A DNA stretch of 64,000 nucleotides, from assembly GCF_010470675.1 (NCBI RefSeq), contig NZ_VOIQ01000009.1, positions 1 to 64,000 on the forward strand. Direction: 5' to 3'. Origin of the DNA: Desulfovibrio sp. JC010 (GTDB lineage: Bacteria > Desulfobacterota > Desulfovibrionia > Desulfovibrionales > Desulfovibrionaceae). The position numbers were made by a program, and so were the translations under genes. Below the pieces are notes generated by a model, which had not been told where the DNA came from, searched no databases, and saw nothing but the letters and a program-made list of their open reading frames with translations. Positions 17,662-26,149 of this stretch are shown here, in pieces (position 1 is the first letter of the stretch; each line of letters opens with the position of its first letter).

Positions 17662-17689
17662 AGCCCGGCAGACTTTTGTCTGTCGGGCT
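17662..17689 (-). terminator. terminator of trxA-trxB-bamD
   Basis: 12-bp stem AGCCCGACAGAC / GTCTGCCGGGCT on the minus strand (one mismatch) with an AAAA loop, followed by TTTATTT. It lies about 25 bases after the bamD stop. Confidence 0.85.
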
Positions 17690-17713
17690 GATTTTGCAAT
17701 ATGTGCGGCAAGA

Positions 17714-18445
17714 CTAGAGCCAGTCAACAAGCTCTTTCCAGCTTCCCTGAAGCCTTTCGCGTTCTTCCTGCGAAAGGGTCTTCTGGTACTCGTAATAAGA
17801 CATCTCGGCCTGTTTCATGGCATATTTGCGCACTTCGGGCAGATCCTTGAAATTACGGACCACGTAGGCGTAACGCTTCCACGCGGAACCGAATTTTTCC
17901 GAACGCCAGAAAAAATCGGCAATATACAGTTCATGGTCAGCCAGAGCACGGCGGCATTTCACAATGTAGGCTTTTGAAGCTTTGGCGTATTCACTGTCCG
18001 GATAAGCTTCCTCTACCCTGTAAAAATATTCAAGGGCTTCGTTGATATTGTTCTGGGGTCGGTCAATTGAGCTGAACAGATTGAAGTTACTCAGTCCGAT
18101 CTGAAACAGAACATAAGGGATTTCCTCGTTACCGGGATGCAGTGCGGAAAATTCCTTGTAGGCTTCAGAAGCATCAAAAAACTTTTTATCCAGAAAATAT
18201 GCATCACCAAGGCTGATTTCAGCTTTTACAGTATAAGGGCTGAAAGGATAACGGTCCTTAAGCTTGGAAAAACACTCAGCAGCATCATAATATTCCTTCT
18301 CCTTCATAGCCTCCACACCGGCTTCATAAAGCTCCTGCGCAGTATCCTCAGGTTTGGGAAGAAAATAATAGTCTACAAGTCCACAGCCGGAAAGACTGAT
18401 AAGAAGAAAAGAGGCTAAAACAAAAGAGAAAAATTTATTTCGCAT
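17714..18445 (-). CDS. bamD: outer-membrane assembly lipoprotein BamD
   Basis: A 243-residue lipoprotein with a signal peptide and lipobox LSGC (Cys about residue 21), followed by TPR-like helical repeats: ELYEAGVEAMKEKEYYDAAECF, YFLDKKFFDASEAYKEF and ADFFWRSEKFGSAWKRYAYV. This is the YfiO/BamD layout. BamD sits on the inner face of the outer membrane in the BAM complex that folds beta-barrels. Its length matches BamD. The start overlaps the trxB stop by one base. Linkage to thioredoxin genes is unusual but could reflect a shared need in envelope or redox maintenance. Confidence 0.9.
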   Translation of the reverse strand: MRNKFFSFVLASFLLISLSGCGLVDYYFLPKPEDTAQELYEAGVEAMKEKEYYDAAECFSKLKDRYPFSPYTVKAEISLGDAYFLDKKFFDASEAYKEFSALHPGNEEIPYVLFQIGLSNFNLFSSIDRPQNNINEALEYFYRVEEAYPDSEYAKASKAYIVKCRRALADHELYIADFFWRSEKFGSAWKRYAYVVRNFKDLPEVRKYAMKQAEMSYYEYQKTLSQEERERLQGSWKELVDWL

Positions 18446-19365
18446 TATTTATGTTCCAGATACGCATAAGCGGCAGTGGCTGCTGTGGCACCGTCTCCCA
18501 CTGCCGTGACAACCTGCCTGCATTTTTTCGAACGGATGTCGCCTGCTGCGTATATTCCGGGAATACTTGATTCCATTTCGCAGGTTGTTTTTATAAATCC
18601 ATACTGGTCAAGTGCCAGCTCTTTTGGAAAAAAGCTGCACACTGCGTCAAAACCGACAAAAATAAAGACTCCGTCCACATCAAGAACGGAATAATCTCCG
18701 GCACTTACATCTTTGATCTCCAAACCGACCACTTCCGTATCACCGACAATTTTCGAAACAACAGAATTCATAACCGGTTCAATTACCGGATTGGACAGAC
18801 ACTTGTCCTGATAAACCTTATCGGCCCTGAATTCGTCCCTGCGATGCACAAGGTAGAGCTTCTTTACAAGCTTGGCAAGATAGATGGATTCCTCAAGCGC
18901 AGAATTTCCGCCGCCGATCACGGCAACAACTTTATCACGGTAAAAGTTGCCGTCGCACAGGGCACAGTATGAAACCCCGCGGCCGAGCAATTTTTCTTCG
19001 TTGGGAACCTTTAATTTTCTGAAAGTAACACCGGAGGTTATGATAACCACCTGAGTCTTAATATGATCACCGCTGGCAACCACAACTTCATGATACTCGT
19101 CTCCGGGAATAACCTGCAGAACTTCATCATAGACATGGTCAAACTTGTAGTCTTTAACATGCCTGTCCATTCTGTCGGCCAGCTCGTAACCCTTAATCCC
19201 GTCAGGGAATCCGGGAAAATTTTCAAGCTCATCCGTCAAGAGCATCTGTCCGCCATGGGACATCTTTTCGACAGCAAGAAAATGAACTCCTGCCCTCGCA
19301 AGATAAAGGGCGGCCGCCATTCCGGCAGGGCCGCCCCCGATTACAACGGCGTCATAAGACTTCAT
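18445..19365 (-). CDS. trxB: thioredoxin reductase
   Basis: A 306-residue flavoprotein. It has the FAD loop VVIGGGPAGMAAALYLARAG at the start, the NADPH loop AVIGGGNSALEE, the redox-active CALC inside YCALCDGNFYRDK (the usual motif is CATC or CAxC), and the C-terminal FAD motif GIYAAGDIRSKKCRQVVTAVGDGA. It passes electrons from NAD(P)H to thioredoxin in the cytoplasm. It lies three bases after trxA, so the pair is an operon with bamD. The coenzyme cannot be assigned safely; the HRRDEFRA region fits NADPH use. Confidence 0.95.
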   Translation of the reverse strand: MKSYDAVVIGGGPAGMAAALYLARAGVHFLAVEKMSHGGQMLLTDELENFPGFPDGIKGYELADRMDRHVKDYKFDHVYDEVLQVIPGDEYHEVVVASGDHIKTQVVIITSGVTFRKLKVPNEEKLLGRGVSYCALCDGNFYRDKVVAVIGGGNSALEESIYLAKLVKKLYLVHRRDEFRADKVYQDKCLSNPVIEPVMNSVVSKIVGDTEVVGLEIKDVSAGDYSVLDVDGVFIFVGFDAVCSFFPKELALDQYGFIKTTCEMESSIPGIYAAGDIRSKKCRQVVTAVGDGATAATAAYAYLEHK

Positions 19366-19368
19366 TAT

Positions 19369-19689
19369 TTACAGAGCCTTGCTGCTGATCATTTCCTTAA
19401 TGCTGCTTTTGGAAACTGCACCAGTGGTCTGGTCTACAACTTCACCATCCTTAAAGAGGATGAGGGTCGGAATAGCACGGATGCCGTACTTGCCGGGAGA
19501 AGCAGGGTTGTCGTCAACATTCATCTTGCAGATTTTCACCTGACCGGAGAATTCTTCAGCCAGCTCATCAATCACAGGGCCCATTGCACGACAGGGTCCG
19601 CACCACGGAGCCCAGAAATCAACCAGAACAGGCTTATCACTATTGAGAACTTCTTCTTGGAAATTGGAATCGGTTACCTGCAGAGCCAT
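19369..19689 (-). CDS. trxA: thioredoxin
   Basis: A 106-residue thioredoxin with the active site WAPWCGPCR, the cis-Pro loop RAIPTLILF and the usual VDVDDNP-like segment (MNVDDNPASPGKYGI). It reduces cytoplasmic disulfides and is recharged by TrxB encoded directly downstream. The AGGAG ribosome site precedes ATG at 19689. A hyphenated palindrome lies about 75 bases upstream and may be an operator. Confidence 0.97.
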   Translation of the reverse strand: MALQVTDSNFQEEVLNSDKPVLVDFWAPWCGPCRAMGPVIDELAEEFSGQVKICKMNVDDNPASPGKYGIRAIPTLILFKDGEVVDQTTGAVSKSSIKEMISSKAL

Positions 19690-19763
19690 GATTTTCTCCT
19701 TGTTACAGTATTCTGGTGTTGTGCCCTTCTAAAAAAAGGCACATCAAATTGTCTTCTTCCGGA

Positions 19764-19781
19764 ACACTCTCTTGTGAGTGT
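19764..19781. promoter_or_regulatory. palindrome upstream of trxA
   Basis: ACACTC-TCTTGT-GAGTGT, a perfect 6-bp inverted repeat with a six-base spacer. The half-sites recall CIRCE (GCACTC/GAGTGC), but the spacer is six and not nine, so HrcA binding is unlikely. It may be an operator or a leader hairpin of trxA. Confidence 0.35.
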
Positions 19782-19899
19782 CATTCAATTTTGAAATCTA
19801 ATTATGGTTCTCCACTGTGTCAAGACAGACACAACAGCTAACCACTTACTTTTGATAATACCCACCCTTAACGGCAAAGGCAACACCATCTTCCGATAT

Positions 19900-20970
19900 T
19901 TAACCTTCGCATATCCAATCGCACGGCACCACCCGCCCGCGCGGGATGGCATCAAGGTCCAGATCATGCCTGCAACCGGCACTGGCCATCAGATATCCGG
20001 CATAAGCAATCATGGCACCGTTATCAGTGCAAAGATGCATGGACGGCAAAACCAGCGGGATGGAAAATTTATCCGCAACATCGGCCATCACCGAACGGAC
20101 CACCGAATTGGCGGCGACACCTCCGGCCACAATCAGGGATTTAACGCCGCGATTTCGCTCAAGAGCCCTTTCAACTTTTACTTCAAGACTCCGTCCGACC
20201 GTATAGTTAAAGGAAGCCAGCATATTTTTGCGCTCTTCTGAAAGAGCCGGATCTTCATCGCCCTCTTCCGGTATACCCATCGCATCAAGGCGCAAATAAG
20301 AATGCTGGTTCACGTAATTAGCCACGGCTGTTTTCAGGCCGCTGAAGCTGAAATCAAGATTGTCATTATTTATGTATGGGACGGGAAAAGTTTTTTTATC
20401 AACTACCCCCTGTCTGCCGAGATCATCAACCAGCTTACCGCCGGGATAGGGAAGGTTCAGGGACTTGGCAGTCTTGTCAAAAGCCTCGCCAGCAGCGTCA
20501 TCCAAAGTGCGACCCAGCAGAGTGAATTTCAGCGGGCTTTCAATGAGATAAATATGGGTATGTCCGCCGGACACAAGCAAACCAAGAGACGGGAACTGCA
20601 ACTCCTGCTCCAGACCGGCAGCAGTAAGATGTGCCCAGAGATGATTAACACCGACAAGCTTGGCCCGACTGGAAAGCACCAGTCCTTTGGCAAAACTAAG
20701 CCCCATAAGCAGGCAGCCCTGCAAGCCCGGACCTCTTGCCACGGAAACCACATCAATATCATCAACGGTCAGATTCTGTTCCTTGAGCAGTTCACGAAAC
20801 AGGGCAGGAAGCACACGCAGATGTTCGCGGGAGGCAATTTCAGGAACCACGCCGCCGAAAAGGGCATGCACATCCACCTGTGAGGCAAGTTTTTCAGCAA
20901 TAAGTTTTCCGTCACGCACAAGGGCAAGCCCTGTTTCATCACAGGAGCTTTCAATACCGAGACAGAGCAT
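19900..20970 (-). CDS. tsaD: tRNA N6-adenosine threonylcarbamoyltransferase TsaD
   Basis: A 356-residue protein of the Kae1/TsaD/Qri7 family, which adds threonylcarbamoyl to A37 of ANN-decoding tRNAs. Visible motifs are LGIESSCDETGLALV at the start, the metal-binding histidines in VNHLWAHLTAA, SGGHTHIYLI, the GGVAANSVVR loop and CTDNGAMIAYAGY. Its ATG overlaps the fbp stop by one base, so the two are coupled. No obvious terminator hairpin follows. The 210 bases to trxA hold only the trxA leader. Confidence 0.96.
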   Translation of the reverse strand: MLCLGIESSCDETGLALVRDGKLIAEKLASQVDVHALFGGVVPEIASREHLRVLPALFRELLKEQNLTVDDIDVVSVARGPGLQGCLLMGLSFAKGLVLSSRAKLVGVNHLWAHLTAAGLEQELQFPSLGLLVSGGHTHIYLIESPLKFTLLGRTLDDAAGEAFDKTAKSLNLPYPGGKLVDDLGRQGVVDKKTFPVPYINNDNLDFSFSGLKTAVANYVNQHSYLRLDAMGIPEEGDEDPALSEERKNMLASFNYTVGRSLEVKVERALERNRGVKSLIVAGGVAANSVVRSVMADVADKFSIPLVLPSMHLCTDNGAMIAYAGYLMASAGCRHDLDLDAIPRGRVVPCDWICEG

Positions 20971-21986
20971 TATCCGTCATGCTCCTTATAAATTTTACTG
21001 ATAGTTTCCACTTCGTGGCGGGAGCCGATAAACAACGGAACGCGCTGGTGCAGGTCGTCCGGTTCGATGTCGAGAATACGCTTGGTTCCGTCTGTGGCCC
21101 TGCCGCCGGCCTGCTCTATAAGCATGGCCATGGGGGAGGCTTCACAGAGAAGACGCAACTTGCCGCGCGGCTTATCCGGATCACGGTGATCCGCAGGATA
21201 CATGAACACACCGCCGTAAATAAGGTTGCGGTGAAAATCAGCCACAAGTGAACCGATGTAACGTAGACTGTAAGGCTTGCCGTGAATATTGTCCTTGGAC
21301 TTGAAATAACCGACGACCTTTTTGGTAGCCTCGGACCAGAAGGGCCAGTACCCTTCATTTACTGAATAAATATTACCGCTATCCGGTATTTTCATATTCG
21401 GATGGGAAAGGAGAAATTCACCGACACCGGGGTCCATGGTAAAACCGTGCACACCGTCTCCGGTGGTGAAGACCAGCATGGTGGACGATCCGTATAAAAT
21501 ATATCCGGCCGCCACCTGCTCACAGCCGGCCTGAAGGACATCAGTGGACTGCACCGGAGTACCCAGCTTGCTCTTGCGGCGGAAGATAGAAAAGATTGTC
21601 CCGATATTGACGTTGACATCAATGTTTGAGGAACCGTCAAGAGGATCAAAAATGATAATGTAGTTTCCCTGCGGAAGTCCGTGGGGAATCTCGATTATGT
21701 CCGCATTTTCTTCCGAGGCCATGGCACAGAGAACGCCGGAACGGGCCATGCGGTGAATCAGAATACGGTTGGCATATTCATCAAGCTTCTTTACTTCCTC
21801 GCCCTGAACATTGACCTCACCTGTAAAACCGAGAACATCAACCAAGCCAGCCTTGTTCACTTCCCTTGAAATAATTTTGGCCGAAAGAACCAGTTCGTTG
21901 AAAAGATGTGTAAACTGGCCGGTGGCTCCGGGAATTTGCTTCTGGTGCAGTAACAGGTGCTCAGTAACAGTAATCTGCTGGGTCAT
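20970..21986 (-). CDS. fbp: fructose-1,6-bisphosphatase class I
   Basis: A 338-residue class I FBPase that catalyses the committed step of gluconeogenesis. The metal site [22 protein letters not shown] is complete, along with ASEEN, the substrate-binding region NEGYWPFW and [28 protein letters not shown], and a C-terminal [10 protein letters not shown]. It has a good ribosome site (GGAGG) before ATG at 21986. It is the first gene of fbp-tsaD. In an organism growing on lactate or similar acids it would serve sugar synthesis. Confidence 0.96.
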   Translation of the reverse strand: MTQQITVTEHLLLHQKQIPGATGQFTHLFNELVLSAKIISREVNKAGLVDVLGFTGEVNVQGEEVKKLDEYANRILIHRMARSGVLCAMASEENADIIEIPHGLPQGNYIIIFDPLDGSSNIDVNVNIGTIFSIFRRKSKLGTPVQSTDVLQAGCEQVAAGYILYGSSTMLVFTTGDGVHGFTMDPGVGEFLLSHPNMKIPDSGNIYSVNEGYWPFWSEATKKVVGYFKSKDNIHGKPYSLRYIGSLVADFHRNLIYGGVFMYPADHRDPDKPRGKLRLLCEASPMAMLIEQAGGRATDGTKRILDIEPDDLHQRVPLFIGSRHEVETISKIYKEHDG

Positions 21987-22070
21987 TTATCCTCCTTCGG
22001 AATGTCCCTGCTGCGTGATTTTCAGAAAGTAATAAGCTTTATACCAGATTTTTCGGATAAGACCTACATT

Positions 22071-22871
22071 TTAGAAAAAGAGAATGCCATCGTCATCATC
22101 AGCTTCGGAAACAGCTTTAGTCAGGTAAACTATCTGTGTATCACCCACATAACGGGCCAGCCAGACATAACGCTGACCGTCAACATTGACCACACCCCTG
22201 ACCTGTTCATCCAGCAATTCATCCCAGTCAATCTTCAGGAGAGCTTCCCTGTTCAGATCTTCGGAACCGGTCCATACTCCGCCGCCGTCCGGCTGCATGA
22301 TGATCAGCTTCTTGGGATCAGGACAGAAATTCAACAAAATCCGGGGATCAAAATGAACAACAACAAGCCCTTTAAAGTCCGCATCCTTAAAAAAAGGAGT
22401 AGCGAGATACATCTCTGGGCCGAACTCGGAATAACTTACAAAAGACTTCAGGTTGATCTCGTTCCAGTCCCCTTCATATTCAATGAGCGGTCCCGGCTTG
22501 AAAGGTTTGATCTCAGCTTCGGGAAGCTTAACCAGAATACTGGCTTCATCATCCACAGTCAGCACTCCGCTGATCCACGGAAAGCGCATAAAAAGAAGCT
22601 TGAACCAGTTTTCATCCGGATGGGAATCCACTGTGGAAAGATTCTCGCAAAGGGAAAGGATTTTAGCATCCACAGGGGTAAAAAGCAGAGCCAGCTTGTT
22701 GTCGTCAGGATCTTCGATCCCGCCGTGCTTCAAATTGATTTCTGGGTTGGGGTCAACGGTCTGCTGCGCATCATGCCAGACCTTACTGCCATATTCGCAT
22801 CCGCTGACACAAAACAGCAGCACTAAAAAAGCAAAAAGTGCGACAGATCGCACTGAATTTTTAAATTCCAT
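22071..22871 (-). CDS. lipoprotein with Cache-like sensor fold
   Basis: A 266-residue protein. Its N-terminus MEFKNSVRSVALFAFLVLLF ends in lipobox VSGC, so it is an exported lipoprotein. The body shows alternating hydrophobic strands like a PDC/Cache domain (WISGVLTVDDEASILVKLP, YSEFGPEMYLATPFFKDADFKGLVVVHFDPRILL, KLIIMQPDGGGVWTG). The second half is weaker. Cache domains bind small ligands outside the cell, but here no transmembrane signalling domain is attached, which is unusual. Ligand and partner are unknown. ATG at 22871 is favoured, 11 codons inside the longest frame, because it gives a clean signal peptide. Confidence 0.65.
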   Translation of the reverse strand: MEFKNSVRSVALFAFLVLLFCVSGCEYGSKVWHDAQQTVDPNPEINLKHGGIEDPDDNKLALLFTPVDAKILSLCENLSTVDSHPDENWFKLLFMRFPWISGVLTVDDEASILVKLPEAEIKPFKPGPLIEYEGDWNEINLKSFVSYSEFGPEMYLATPFFKDADFKGLVVVHFDPRILLNFCPDPKKLIIMQPDGGGVWTGSEDLNREALLKIDWDELLDEQVRGVVNVDGQRYVWLARYVGDTQIVYLTKAVSEADDDDGILFF

Positions 22872-22960
22872 AATTGATACCCGGATTCCGTGCATACACA
22901 GCACGAATCCTTATGCATATTATTAAGTTATCTCTTTAAATAAAGCCGAAACAGGGGAAA

Positions 22961-23842
22961 TTATCTGGTTGCCCTTGCTTCCAACCGTTCAGCCAGAAGT
23001 TCAAGGGTACTCATAAGCTTGCTCTTGGCATGCTTGAAATACGGATCTTTACTTGCATCGTCCCCGGCAACATCATCCAGCGGAGTCTCGCTGATCCGGC
23101 TGGAGATATCGGCCATAAAGGACATAAGCTCTTCTTTTTCCTCATCCGAAGCCTTGCAAAGCAGTTCGCGGTAGATCTCAAGAGCCCCCTCGAGGTCCCC
23201 CTGTGAAGCCAGCACTTCAGCCATGGTCTTGGTCCTGAGACTGTCCATGACAACAGAACTGGTCAGATCTTCACCGCTGTCACCGTCAAAATCAACAAGA
23301 GCCGCCGCTTCGGTTATTTCATCAGCGAGCAGATCACTGCTTTCAGGTTCAGGGCGATGAAAACCGCCTGCAGATTCATTAATGTCAGTTGCTTTTGCTG
23401 ATTCGGTATTTTTTTCTCCGCCTTCAAGCGCAACCCCGGTCAGCTGCTTAATACCCTCGGCCATGACATCAGACCATGACATGGGCGATCCGTGAAGGGC
23501 GGAAAAGAGAAAGGCCATGGCCCCGGCAACATCACTGTTGCCCTCGGAAACAGAAGCACCCCACATCTGCCAGAATGAGGGGTAGGAAGAAAAAAGTCTG
23601 GTCAGCGGAGCTACTGCCGCTTTTGCCTCTGATTCGCGGCCCAGCTTAGCAAGAGTCTCCACCAGCAGCAGGCGGGCTTCAAGATAGTCCGGATGACGGT
23701 CGAGCCCCATCCGAAGAGTGGTTACAGCCTTTTCATGGTTGCCCATTTCAACATAAAGGCGGGCCAGGGGAAAAAAAACTTTAGAGCTGGGCTCCAGAGC
23801 CAGAACTTCCTGATACCACTCAATCTTGCTTTGCATCTGCAC
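22961..23842 (-). CDS. TPR-containing protein
   Basis: A 293-residue soluble protein. TPR units lie near residues 18-85 (FFPLARLYVEMGNHEKAVTTLRMGLDRHP) and about 205-240 (TMAEVLASQGDLEGALEIYRELL), with a low-complexity acidic segment between. The repeats point to protein binding, and no enzyme motif is visible. It overlaps the 3' end of the ftsB-like gene by 23 bases, so the two are translationally linked. That might place it in cell-envelope or division work, an inference from context only. Confidence 0.75.
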   Translation of the reverse strand: MQMQSKIEWYQEVLALEPSSKVFFPLARLYVEMGNHEKAVTTLRMGLDRHPDYLEARLLLVETLAKLGRESEAKAAVAPLTRLFSSYPSFWQMWGASVSEGNSDVAGAMAFLFSALHGSPMSWSDVMAEGIKQLTGVALEGGEKNTESAKATDINESAGGFHRPEPESSDLLADEITEAAALVDFDGDSGEDLTSSVVMDSLRTKTMAEVLASQGDLEGALEIYRELLCKASDEEKEELMSFMADISSRISETPLDDVAGDDASKDPYFKHAKSKLMSTLELLAERLEARATR

Positions 23843-24146
23843 CTGCTCCCTGTTTATTTTCTTTTACTGATTCAGGAAAAATGTACAAAACTTCGTTATC
23901 CTTGACGTAATTCATCCTGCTGCGGATGATTTTCTCCTGATACGCGCGGTCTGTCTTAAGCCTGCGTATTTCCCTGCTGAGTTCAAGGGTCCGGTTGTCT
24001 GCAGCTTCAATCTTATGCTCCAGCTCCTGCACCTTTTCATCCAGTTCAAGATAGCCGAAAAATCCCTGTTCACTAAGTCCCAGACGGATTAAAAGCACAA
24101 GGTTGATTATGACCAGAAGTCCCAGCAATACTCTACGCCGCAGCAT
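23820..24146 (-). CDS. ftsB: septum formation initiator family protein (FtsB/DivIC-like)
   Basis: A 108-residue bitopic protein with one N-terminal membrane helix (RVLLGLLVIINLVLLIRLGL), then a coiled coil (LDEKVQELEHKIEAADNRTLELSREIRRLK) and the family end DRAYQEKIIRSRMNYVKDNEVLYIFPE. This matches FtsB/DivIC of the divisome, which bridges FtsL and FtsQ. The extreme C-terminus is a short Gly/Ala/Lys tail. The gene name is assigned by family and not by orthology tests. Confidence 0.85.
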   Translation of the reverse strand: MLRRRVLLGLLVIINLVLLIRLGLSEQGFFGYLELDEKVQELEHKIEAADNRTLELSREIRRLKTDRAYQEKIIRSRMNYVKDNEVLYIFPESVKENKQGAGADAKQD

Positions 24147-24157
24147 TGAACATGTCC

Positions 24158-24436
24158 TTACTGAAGACGGGTAAACATTTTTCTGGGCGACTCAACCTGT
24201 CCCAGCGGGACTCTGAGTTCAAGCAGAAAATTATCAGTGGCGGTTTCGATCCTTTCAACTTCGGCCTCACTCACCCTGATTTTTTCCATTTTGCTCATGA
24301 ACCCTTTAAGCACTTCAAGTTCTTCAACAAACCTGCTGTTTAAGTCAAGCTTTTCAAGCTCCTGCTCCATCTCAATAATTGTTTCAAGACAATTATTGAG
24401 TCTGAGCACCAGATTATGTCGATCATTGCCGTTCAT
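24158..24436 (-). CDS. small coiled-coil protein of unknown function
   Basis: A protein of 92 residues, almost entirely helical and charged (CLETIIEMEQELEKLDLNSRF, EELEVLKGFMSKMEKIRVSEAEVERIE). It has no signal or membrane segment. It lies between pgsA and the ftsB-like gene on the same strand and is probably co-transcribed with them. I do not recognise a family. Confidence 0.65.
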   Translation of the reverse strand: MNGNDRHNLVLRLNNCLETIIEMEQELEKLDLNSRFVEELEVLKGFMSKMEKIRVSEAEVERIETATDNFLLELRVPLGQVESPRKMFTRLQ

Positions 24437-24475
24437 GGTTAATCCTGTCTGTAAACTTTTTCTAGTAAATTTTTA

Positions 24476-25021
24476 TTATTCGCTAGTTAACCAGACTTTA
24501 TGCAAATTGTACATATAATTAGCACCGGAAAATACGGTCAGGAACACAGCCGCGTAGAGAATCCACATTCCCAGATCGTGCATGTCAATGCCGAAGTACG
24601 GATAATGCAGCAGCAGCGGTCCGAGCGCAAAGCTCTGGGTAACGGTCTTGAGCTTACCGAATTTATCGGCAGCCAGCACCAGCCCCATATCTACAGCGAT
24701 AGCTCTCAGTCCGGTAACAGCAAGCTCTCGGCAAACAATCACAACGGAAATCCAACCACTTACATACCCCATGTAGCTGAGCATGATCAGTGTAGAGCAA
24801 ATAAGAAGCTTATCCGCCAGAGGATCAAGAAACTTACCGAGATTGGTTACCTGATTGCTGCGCCGGGCAACATATCCATCAAAAAAGTCGGTCAGCGAAG
24901 CCAGAAAGAAAACAAAGGCCGCCAGAAACATGGTCAGTTTGTTCGGGTAGTAGAGAAGAACTACAATTAAAGGTACCGCAAGAATACGTCCAAGAGTCAG
25001 GGAATTGGCAAGGTTGAACAT
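24476..25021 (-). CDS. pgsA: CDP-diacylglycerol--glycerol-3-phosphate 3-phosphatidyltransferase
   Basis: A 181-residue integral membrane enzyme of the CDP-alcohol phosphatidyltransferase family. The signature DG-x2-AR-x8-G-x3-D-x3-D is complete in DGYVARRSNQVTNLGKFLDPLADK. It has about five membrane helices and the start MFNLANSLTLGRILAVPLIVVL typical of PgsA. It makes phosphatidylglycerol phosphate, the first step toward phosphatidylglycerol and cardiolipin. It is first in a run with the small coiled-coil, ftsB-like and TPR genes. Confidence 0.95.
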   Translation of the reverse strand: MFNLANSLTLGRILAVPLIVVLLYYPNKLTMFLAAFVFFLASLTDFFDGYVARRSNQVTNLGKFLDPLADKLLICSTLIMLSYMGYVSGWISVVIVCRELAVTGLRAIAVDMGLVLAADKFGKLKTVTQSFALGPLLLHYPYFGIDMHDLGMWILYAAVFLTVFSGANYMYNLHKVWLTSE

Positions 25022-25092
25022 AAAGTGTCCCGGGTCGAGAAATTCATTTAGTCAGAGCGGCTGCCCTGAAGCCTGATTAGCCTTTGCGTAAT

Positions 25093-25115
25093 GCGGGGAC
25101 CATATTGGCCCCCGC
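25093..25115. other. isolated GC-rich hairpin between pgsA and mrp
   Basis: GCGGGGACC-ATATT-GGCCCCCGC gives about eight paired bases around a five-base loop with no T-tract on either strand. It stands in the 174-base gap between the mrp stop and the pgsA start. It could be the end of an unseen small RNA or a processing site; nothing else is visible in the gap. Confidence 0.3.
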
Positions 25116-25195
25116 AGGAACTGCATGATTCTGTGCCGATGAAGACAGTATGTCAACCCGGCAGTTGATTTACGCCATAAAAAAGACGTTTTTTA

Positions 25196-26092
25196 TTAGG
25201 TATGGGTGCTGGAAGCGACCTCAAAGCTGCTTTCTGCGGCTTCGGCGATTTCTTCAGCCACCTTGCGGAAAGCAAGCTTGGCCGGGGAATCTTCCTCAAG
25301 CAGAACTACAGGCTTGCCGAGATCACCGGCAACAACGGTGGTGGGATCAAGGGGAACCGCACCGAGGAAAGGCAGGCTGTACTTTGCAGCAAGCTCTTCA
25401 CCGCCGCCCTTTTTGAAAAGGTCGATATTTTCGTGGCAATGAGGACAGACAAGCCCGCTCATGTTTTCAACCACACCCATGATGTTGGCCTTGGCATACT
25501 GCAGAAAGTTGATAGCCTTACGTACGTCGGCAAGGGAAACTTCCTGCGGGGTGGTCACAACCACTGCAAGGGATTCGGGAATGGTTTTCAAAACGGTCAT
25601 GGGCTCATCACCGGTACCCGGAGGGGAATCGACTACGAGAAAGTCAAGCTCGCCCCACTGAACGTCGGAAATAAACTGACGGATGGCGGAAGTCTTCATG
25701 GGACCGCGCCAGAGCACAGCCTGATCCGGGTCCTTGAGCAGGGATTCCATGGAAACGACATGCAGGTTGTCATTTACCTTCTTGGGAACAACGAGGTTTC
25801 CGCGCTCAACATCAAGCTGTCCGGTAATTCCGAGCAGATGCGGAACACTAGGACCATGAATGTCAACATCAAGGATACCGACCTTGAACCCTTTGTCAGC
25901 AAGGGCTGCTGCGATGTTGACCGCAACGGAACTTTTACCTACGCCGCCTTTGCCGCTCATTACAAAAATTTTGTATTTGATCTTCTGCAGAGTTGAGGAA
26001 ATCAACTCATTCTGCAGAGCCTGGGCTGCACTTGCCTTTTTGTCGCCGCCCTTCTGCGGGGCAGAAGAACAGGAACTGCACGATGAACTCAT
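25196..26092 (-). CDS. Mrp/Nbp35-family iron-sulfur cluster carrier ATPase
   Basis: A 298-residue P-loop ATPase. It has a deviant Walker A VMSGKGGVGKSSVAVNIAAALA, VGILDVDIHGPSVPHL, LVVDSPPGTGDEPMTVL and the C-terminal cluster-binding pair CPHC in MSGLVCPHCHENIDLF. An N-terminal Cys cluster (SSSCSSCSSA) is also present. This family (ApbC/Mrp/NBP35) carries Fe-S clusters to target apoproteins in the cytoplasm. ATG at 26092 is chosen because AAAGG lies seven bases upstream and the Cys cluster then sits at the extreme N-terminus. A longer in-frame start at 26143 lacks support. It lies downstream of pcm and the DUF368 gene. Confidence 0.9.
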   Translation of the reverse strand: MSSSCSSCSSAPQKGGDKKASAAQALQNELISSTLQKIKYKIFVMSGKGGVGKSSVAVNIAAALADKGFKVGILDVDIHGPSVPHLLGITGQLDVERGNLVVPKKVNDNLHVVSMESLLKDPDQAVLWRGPMKTSAIRQFISDVQWGELDFLVVDSPPGTGDEPMTVLKTIPESLAVVVTTPQEVSLADVRKAINFLQYAKANIMGVVENMSGLVCPHCHENIDLFKKGGGEELAAKYSLPFLGAVPLDPTTVVAGDLGKPVVLLEEDSPAKLAFRKVAEEIAEAAESSFEVASSTHT

Positions 26093-26149
26093 ATCAATGC
26101 CTTTGTTGTATATTAAAAAATCAGGGAACTTCTCCCCGTTCAACTTCAG

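Noticed and set aside
19764-19781. CIRCE operator before trxA
   Set aside because: The inverted repeat has a six-base spacer and ACACTC half-sites; CIRCE needs nine and GCACTC.
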